A stretch of 64,000 nucleotides of DNA from Phymorhynchus buccinoides (Eukaryota; Mollusca; Gastropoda; Neogastropoda; Raphitomidae): positions 24,479,054 through 24,543,053 of the forward strand of contig CM065695.1 in the NCBI GenBank assembly GCA_017654935.2. Reading direction: 5' to 3'. The position numbers and the translations under genes are program-made. Shown piece after piece: positions 51,701 through 60,700 of this stretch (position 1 is its first letter; each line of letters starts with the position of its first letter). The notes beneath the pieces are model-generated. The model was not told the origin of the DNA, did not search any database, and worked only from the letters and a program-made list of their open reading frames with translations.

Positions 51701-54700
51701 CTCTGCTCTCGACTTGGTGACCATTTAGATGCGAAGCGAAGGAGTCATTGTGAAAGTGTCCCATGGGTGTACCAGCCTGATTTTCACGACTGCAGAGCCC
51801 ACCGGCAAAAACACCACCACACCACTTGTTGTTGGTTTTTGTGATGGGGTGAATGTTAACTTTCTTCATCGTTTGCTTTGTAGGTACGTCATAGTGGTCT
51901 TTGGTCCGGTATCCACATTTCTTTGATGGCTCTCAGCATCAGTAAAGAAGTGAGAAATTCATTGGTCAGTTTTCTGCGTTGTGTACTGATGATGATAGTA
52001 ATGATGATGATGATGGGCTGGAGAGCGTTTCTTACATTAAAAGATTTCAGAGAAATTCCGTTCAGTTTCAAAAGGGGAAAAAAAAGCAAACCAGAAGAAA
52101 GAAAAAGGAACCGCATGCTGGAAGCTGTAGTCAAATGGACATTTTCACTTTGCATCACATTGAAGATCTTGAATTGTCAGATCTGTGTGTGGTGTAATGA
52201 TGATAATGCTGTTGGTGATAGGTAAGATATCAGTTGTAAAAATGATTAAAGAACCTTAAGACACAGTGTGTGTGTGACAGGTGTTTGTGGAAGGCATGGT
52301 GAACCTAAACCAGACAGACAGTGTGATGCAGTGGCCATGGGTGTGCTGCCCAAGGTCCAGTGGAGCTGCCCCTCCTCCATGGTCCTTAGCCATCTGTTCT
52401 CTGGCCTGTAATGTGTAATGTAGTGATCATTGGTATTTAAAAGTTTGTGTGTGGCAGGTGTTTGTACAATGCATGGTGAATCTGAGATGCTGCCCAAGGC
52501 CCAGTGGATCTGCCCCTCCTGCATGGTCCTTAGCCATCTGTTCTCTTACCCGTAATCACTAAAATAGTGAAGATTGATTTATACGAAAGAGACACGACAT
52601 TTTGTGTGTGCTGCAGGTGTTTTTGCAAGGCATGATGAACCTGAACCGGGTGGAGGATGGAGACACAGTGGCCATAGAGATGCTGCCCAAGGCCCATTGG
52701 ATCTGCCCCTCCTCCATGGTCCTTAGCCATCTGTTCTTTGGCCTGTAATGTGTAATGTTACATGTAGTGATCATTGGTATTTAACAGTTTGCGTGTGGCA
52801 GGTGTTTGTACAATGCATGGTGAATCTGAGATGCTGCCCAAGGCCCAGTGGATCTGCCCCTCCTGCATGGTCCTTAGCCGTCTGTTCTCTGGCCTGCAAT
52901 GTGTAATGTAGTGATCATTGGTATTTAACAGTTTGTGTGTGCATCTTGCAGCCTGTGTTTTTGCAAGTCATGGTGAACCTGAACTGGGCGGTTGATGGAG
53001 ACACAGTGGCCATAGAGGTGCTGCCCAAGGCCCAGTGGAGCTGCCCCTCAACCATGGTCCTTAGCCGTCTGTTCTCTTACCCGTAATCACTAAAATAGTG
53101 AAGATTGATTTATAAGAAAGAGACACGACATTTTGTGTGTGCTGCAGGTGTTTTTGCAAGGCATGATGAACCTGAACCGGGTGGAGGATGGAGACACAGT
53201 GGCCATAGAGATGCTGCCCAAGGTCCAGTGGAGCTGCCCCTTCTTAGCCATTTGTTCTCTGGCCTGTAACGTGTAATGTAGTGATCATTGGTATTTTAAA
53301 AACTTTGTGTGTGCATCTTACAGGTGTTTTTGCAAGGCTTGTTGAACCTGAACCGTGCGGTGGACGGGGACACGGTGGCCATCGAGGTGCTGCCCAAGTC
53401 TCAGTGGAGCTGCCCCTCCTCCATGGTGCTGGTGGACCGCGAGGAGCAGCAGAAGGAGGAGGACGACCTCGACGAAAATGTGAGGGTTCAGTTTTTACGG
53501 AAAAGTAGAAGGGGGGGAAAAGCAACACGAATTTGTCTTTTACTATGCTTTTTTGAAGGAATAACAGATTGTAGCACATTTAAACAGGTTTAGTTTTGTA
53601 TAGCAGCTAGTGTCTGTGGTGCGGTAGGGGTATTGTGATGGTTCTTGTCTGGGTTTTTTGTTGTTGTTTTTGTCTGTGCAAACAATGTTTTGGGAGCCTT
53701 GAATTGCTTTAGAGTTTTGGGAACCTTGAATTGCTTTAGAGTTTTTATAGTTGTGCATTATTTAAAACTGATGTTTTCAAATTTTCTTTGATATTCCGTA
53801 CCAGCTGAAGATGTCTGATGTGTCCAATCTGATTGGAAACAACTGGAAAAGAGTACTTATTTTGTTGTGAGCAGTTTGTGTATGATTGTTTCTGTCATCA
53901 TAAGTTATGTCTAGAAATTCTGTTTTATTTTTTTATGACTGCACCGTTTCTGACAGGAGAAAGAGGTGAAGAACCAGGTACCCGAAGAGCTGCGTCAGCC
54001 CACGGGCCGCGTGGTGGGCATCATCAAACGCAAGTGGAGGCAGTACTGCGGCGTCCTGCTGCCCTCCATCCTCAAAGAGGTGGGTAGGGGAAACAATGGG
54101 GTTTTCAGACCTGTTTACTCTGCTCTTTTCGAGTAGTATTCTACTCAATTTGTACCTCTACTACTTGAAAATAATGCTCTTTAATTCTTGATTACAGTCG
54201 ACCCCCTCACGAACGGCCCTCTGATTTACGACCTCCCCTCTTTTACGACTGAAATATGAATGACCGATCGTTTTTCTTCTAAACTTGCCTCCTCATTTAC
54301 GACTCCCCCTCTAACGCGTTTTATGACCGTAGATCGTGTTGATTTTACGACCGATGCAACACATTCTGACAATTATCAGTCGCAAAAACGTATGATATCT
54401 ATCCTTCTCGGCCTCAGTTCGAGCCGACGCACAGCTGGGGTACCACTGTTGTTAGGTCAATCTCGGTAAAAACGAACCGATCTAATTTAATCATACTATA
54501 CCAACACTCAAAACAACTGCATTAGCCTAAAACAACCTGGAACCTTACCCTAGCACATAGCTAAAACGAAAGTGGCCCCAAGGGACTGCACCCATACCGC
54601 AGGGAGTAGCGGGAGTGACTCCCCTTACTTCCGGGTATGACGCGCACCCTTGGGACACCGGATATGTCATTCTTAAATTTTCCAGCCTTTCAATCACACC

Positions 54701-57700
54701 TGGGCCTACCCTACTCCGCCTTTTCTGACTCTTGTCTATCTGGTGGGTTCGTTCCGTGTTTAGCTTTGTTCGATTCAGTTTCTTGGGAAGGCTGTTAGTC
54801 ATCCTATCGATATTATTTCATTGTCATTTCTTGGTGTTCGTTTTAGTTGAAAAATTATTTCGTTCACTCTGTTGTTCGTTTTCGGGGTGGCGTCAGCCAT
54901 TATGGCTTCTTGCACCCCTCGGTTTCCACTTCGGGGAAAGCAGTTTCTCTTCGGTTGTTTTTCTGTTTTCCAAGTCAGTTGACTCTTCTTCTCTCACTAG
55001 GGACCCTTTGGGCAGGTTCTCTTAATCTTCTCAAGAAGTTTTCGTCTAATCCCCTCACAAATCCTACGTCTAACGTCCAGTCACAGTCCGTTTCAGTTAC
55101 ACCGGCCTAACCGGTTTCGGAGCCCATTCCAGTTTCTCTCCCTTCGGAGGTTTCTGCTCCTTCTCCTTTTCTGTTGGACTCGCAGGCTTTGTACTACGTC
55201 ACTTGGACTCTTCGGGTTTCAGGGTTCTCCCTTTCGCATCGACAGAATCTTCCTCCTATTTCGGTTTTAGCCAGAGAGGGTTCCGCCAGTTGTCTCTTCT
55301 AACGTGAGACTGTCACTGGCGCAGCCCTCTCTCCTTCTTCTGTTCACAGGCTTGCCTCCAGGAGGCCCTTGTCCGCTAAGGCCAGCGTCGACCTCAACAG
55401 GGATAGGCAATCCCTTTCCACCTCTGGTTTCCGTCCTGTGGGCTTGATGTTTACGGAACAGAGAGGCTCCCCTCCGGGGAGCTTGCCTAGTGACAGAGGT
55501 GACTCCTCTGTCACCAGACTGGCCAGTCTGTCAGGCAATCATCCGGTGGTACCTGGGAGGTACCTCCAGGATCGGGAACGGCCTGTTCCCTTTCCTGAGT
55601 CCGGGCTCAAATCCTCCACTCAGTTCGAGGGAGAGGTTACCAGGACAGTCAATCGGTCGGTGCGGGGCACCTTCAATACCGATAAGAGTCCATGCCCCCC
55701 TCCCGGGGGATGGCTCTCCAGTGATCCTGGCACTGGCGCGGTTGGGGCCTCTTGGCAGTCCCACCGCAACCGGAAATTCGCTTCTCACGGTTGTGAGACG
55801 GTTTCCTCCGGTTCTCCCGGTGCTTACCCGGTTTCATCCGGTTTCTCCCGGTTGTCTCCCGGTTGCTTGGCCAACGCGGACATACCGGGGGATGGCACGG
55901 TTGGAGCCTCTTGGCTTTCCCACCGCAACCGGTTATTTGCCTTTCCCGGTTGCGAGACCGTTTCCTCCGGTTCTCCCGGTGTTTACCCGGTAATCATCCG
56001 GTTGTCTCCCGGTTGCTTGGCCAACGCGGACATACCGGGAAAGGGTTCGCCTAGAACCGGAAAATTCCGATGATGAATTTCCGGTTCGTTCCTCCGGTTT
56101 GGGTCAACCGGGAATGTCCCGCTCGCACGGAGGACGCCACGTTCTCCCGGTTCCGGCCGGTGTTCAGTGATCCTCTCACTCCCTACCGGCAGAGCCCTCT
56201 GCCAGGCATGGCCTCCGGTGGTGTTTGACTCTTGGGCCGCCCTTATCAGAAGCTTCAACGGCCAGACCCCTCCAGGGAATTCTCTGAGTTTCAGTCCGAC
56301 TTTGAGTCAGACATGGAACTGGACCCTCAGTCGGAGGTCCCTCACTCTCTCACTGAGTCCTCGGTTCAGAATCTTCTCAAGATTTTGTCTCGATCGTGCC
56401 CTTACGTGGTACCTGTGCGTTCCTCCCATCAGGAGTCCGCCATGATCACGCGGTTGGCTCTCTTCTGCAGGCCAAGAGCTCCTTGACTCTCCAAGCCCCC
56501 TCCTTCCCGGAGGATTTGGTGGTTAAAGCGGAGTTCACGTTGAGGACCGGCAAGGTCCTTTCGTTGAAACAGATTGCTGAGGCTAATCTGGGGCGTTCTC
56601 AGCCGGCCTCGTCTCAGTTCGGTTCCTTTTTGGTACCTGGATTCAGACCTTTCGTCCCCCTACCGACGGAATACCTGCCCTTCCCCTCCGTCTCCAAACC
56701 TTCTTCTGAGGAGGTGGAGTCCTTGGGGTCCTGCTGCTGTTCCTCCCGTCACGTTCAAGCCTTCGGCCTTCAAGTCTCTCGAGGAATCTCTGTCTGGTTC
56801 TCTCAGGGCTTGTGGCATGGCCACCTCTCTCGTGCAAACCTTGGCGGAGTCTCTAGGCAAATCAGCCTCTGATTCACCGGCGGTTTTTCAGTTCTTTGAT
56901 CAGGTGGATGAAGCTTCCGTTGGAGTCTCTCTAGCCCTTTTGGGCAATGTGCTACAGAGCCTCTCTGATGTCACGGCTGGTTTGAAGGTTCAAACCTGTG
57001 CCTTGGCCCGGGATTCTTTCTGGCGCAGAACAGGTCTCTTTCGTCCAGGGAAAAGGAGCGTTTTGCGCTCTCTTCCCCTTCCGGAGTCGGGCTTGTTCGG
57101 GGAAGAATCGGTTCCCCCAGTTCTCGAGTCCTCTTCAAAGAGGAAGTCAGCTGATAGCCAGAAGGCTATCTATCGGGCCCTGTTGAACCAGCCCCGTCCC
57201 AACCATTTCGTCCGGGGTACTTCCCGTCCCGCTCTAAGAGTGTGGGATACTCCTCTAGGCCTCCTCCCCAGTTCAAGGCCTTGAGGCCCCCCTTCCCAGT
57301 CTTCTCGTGGCAACAGGAGGCCGAGCCTTCCAAGAAACGGCGATCCTGTCCGTTGGAGATCCTCCAGAGAAAGTGGAGGACCTTCTCTTGAAGGGCGCGG
57401 GCGCGAGTGAACGATCCCAGTCCGGGTTTTCTATTCCCGACTTTTTCAACCGGTCCTGTCAACCGGTTTTATCAAAAATTTCCGACCGTTTTCGGCCCAT
57501 TCTGACTCTAATTGGCCGGCGATCTCTTAGGCCGTTTAAAGGGTTTTTTGTTCTTCTGTTCTCTACCGTTTCCAAGTCGGTACCGTTGAAATGGGTTTTT
57601 TCCACGGTTATCCTGACGTCACTTGGATACTCTGTTCACAGTCTCAGCCTCGGAGGACACAGGTGGTGTCCGACCTCTCAGTAACGAAGGCGGTCACACT

Positions 57701-60700
57701 TCGCTGTCCCCTCGGTTTTCTTAGTCTGATGGGGTCGATTTCGGAGCTCCTTCCTCTGGCCTGGGTATACATAGGCCCTTGCAGAGAGAAGTCAGAGTGC
57801 GCACTCCTTCTTTCACGGTTTCAACCATGAGTTGTTCAACCTGTTGACTCGTTCGGCCGTTCCAGTCATCCTGTTTCGGTCTGGTTCCGTCCCGATCTGG
57901 CTTTAACTGTCCGGCTAGCATGATCTTCCCTTCTCAGCCGTGATCTCCGAACGGCACAGCTTTCAACCTAAAGTTGTTCGACGGGGTGATTTTTGCCTTC
58001 CTTCAGGCCCCCCCCCTTTTTTGGTCTTCGGCGTCTCGTTCCGACCGTTTTTTTATGGTTTAGGTCGAGGTGTGTCATCTGTTTCGCACACTGTTTCGCT
58101 TTTTGTCTACATGTTTTCCTTTTCGGTGGGGACTTTTCCGCGTCATCTGGTTCGATTTGACGTCATGCGATAGCAACTATGTTGCTGTTGCTGTCTGTTC
58201 CTACTTCATAGGCAGTTTTTTATTTTTATTTTACCTCCCTACCGATCGAATTGTCTCCGCTGGTTTTTCACCCAGTCAACGGGGGTCCCTTTCGTCGGTC
58301 TTAGCATGTAGAGTTGGTTACGAAGTGCAGTCGCACATTCGTACCGTGGTTTCTCAGTTTGCTAGGTCAGAGGCTGAATCTGCTGCTCTTGCGGATTCTC
58401 ATCCTAGTACTAGCTGTCTCTATCCCGCCATCGGTCCTTTGCTTGCCCGACATTCTGAACTAGTCTTGTCCAGTTTGTTTTCTGACCCAGACTCGCCCCT
58501 TCGATCGATATTTTCCAGTTCGAAAGGGCGTAGCAGTGTGTAGTGGCCCGGTCCGGCCACTCATAGTCCGTAATGTATCAGGCCTTGGCTGCTCTAGGTG
58601 ACTCGATCGGAGTTTGTCTTCTTCAGTATGAGTTCCATGGCCTTAGGTGCTACCGTACCGCTAAGCTGTACGCCACCACTGTCTCGCACTTCTTGCTGAA
58701 GTGCATGCCGTTGTTTTCCTCCCCTCTGATGGCACTAATCCCCCGGGTGTTGAAGAAGTCCTCCGGGAGCACCCGGACTTGATTCTCGTCACACCAATGT
58801 GGCCCACGAGCCATTGGTTCCCAGAGCTCCTCGACATGGCGCAAGACGGTCCTCTTCCGCTCAATCTCACTCCCGCCACTCTTCTTCAGTCAAGAAGCGG
58901 GGTCGGACACCCTTGCCCTTCAAGGCTAAACCTGGTCGCATGGCGGCTGTCCGACTAGGCCTTCGCTCTCAGGGGTTTTCCACGCGCACCGTGGATCTGT
59001 TGGTCGCCTCTCGGCGTAAGTCTACAAACGATCTGTATGATCTTCGCTGGGCCACCTGGTTTGCGTTTTGTCAGGAGAGAAAGTTTGACCCGCTTCGTCC
59101 CTCAACGGTTCAGTTCGTGGAGTTCCTCTCTCACTTGCTTAGAACTAGGAACTCTTCCTCTCAAACCTTGTCAGGTTATAGGGCGGTCTTGATTAGCACG
59201 ATCTAGTTTACGGGGAATCTCTCGGCTTTGCCAGTTTCTCACTTCCTGGACGCTGTGCGCCTCCAAGCCCCGTCCAGAACGGTCCAGTGTCCTCAGTGGG
59301 ACATCTTTTTGGTTCTGGTTTTTCTCTGGGTCAAATTTGAACCCCTGGAGTCGTTGTCTCTTAAGCTTCTGACTCTCAAGACAGTTTTTTTTCTCTTTTC
59401 TTTCGCCACTGCCCGTCGCATCAGTGGTTTGCATGCTCTAGTGGTCTCACCAAGGACGTCCAGTTCGAGGAGGACTTCTCGTCTGTCTCCCTTTCTTTTC
59501 TCCCGGAGTTCCGTGCAAAGAACCAGTCTGGTTATGTTTCCTCTCCCTTAGTCTCTTTTTCGAGTCTTCGCTCCGTTCTGGGTCCTGATGATCGTGATAT
59601 CTTCCTCTGCCCCGTTAGGGCTCTTCGTTCTTATCTGGCTCGTACCAAGTCCTTCAGAAGGGCTAAACGTCGCCTGTTCGTCTCCTTTAATCCCAAGTAC
59701 TGCAGCGATGTGGCTAAGGGTACTGTGTCCCGTTGGTTCCTCGACCTCATTAAGTTGGCCTATGCCCGCTCGCTGGTTAGGTTACCTGATAACCCCATTC
59801 GCGCCCACGAGTTGCGGGCCATCAGCTCTTCCCTGGCGGTAGTCAAGGGTGTCCCTCTTGTGAAGGTTATGGCCTCAGCGTTCTGGTAGTCGCAGAACAC
59901 CTTTCTTCAGTTTTACCTGAGGGATATCTCCGCTCAGGGCGAAGACGACTCCTTTTCCATCTAGAAGGTGGTCGTTTCGCAGGTCCCGGTCTCCTTGTAG
60001 TGTGAGTTCCGGTGTTTTTTGTGCCTCTGTTTTTTCTCTGTGTTCTTTGGTATATCATTGACATGACTGTTTGGGGGTATTTATTTGCATATTTTCAGGG
60101 ATGTTGTTCATCTTTCGGGGGATTCTCTTAGGAGTGTTTCCCTCTTTTACTGATATGCTTTTAGGGTTGTTGGTGTGTCAGTTGGCACGCATCACCCTCC
60201 ACCACGGTGGTAATCTGCAGTTGTTTTGAGTGTTGGTATAGTATGATTAAATTAGATTGGTGGATTTTGATTAATCCTACTATCTATTTAATTTAATACT
60301 TACCAACACTCAAAACAAAAAATGTTCCCTCCCAGCCTCCCTCCTGATGCGGGGCTGTAAAATTACACGAATGACATATCCGGTGTCCCAAGGGTGCGCG
60401 TCATACCCGGAAGTAAGGGGAGTCACTCCCGCTACTCCCTGCGGTATGGGTGCAGTCCCTTGGGGCCACTTTCGTTTTAGCTATGTGCTAGGGTAAGGTT
60501 CCAGGTTGTTTTAGGCTAATGCAGTTGTTTTGAGTGTTGGTAAGTATTAAATTAAATAGATAGTAGGATTAATCAAAATCCACCATTCTCATGCCGAAAT
60601 TGAAGAATTTAATCAGTGATATCACGATCTGACCACTAAATGTCACCACTTTTATGCACATGTGTCATCACTGAGCAGTTTATGATCAAAGTTTGAACTG

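Larger units (their letters stand above)
54480..60585 (+). mobile_element. DIRS-type tyrosine-recombinase retrotransposon, degenerate
   Basis: 6106 bp in the DIS3 intron between exons 8 and 9. Inverted terminal repeats of 173 bp (54500-54672 and 60369-60541) are identical as far as I could compare base by base. Short extensions lie outside them (20 bp left, 44 bp right). An internal complementary region at 60216-60318 pairs with both outer ends. Gag-like and tyrosine recombinase regions are recognisable but broken. I find no reverse transcriptase or RNase H motifs in 57.3-58.7 kb, so the copy is probably internally deleted or decayed and was moved in trans. Confidence 0.85.
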
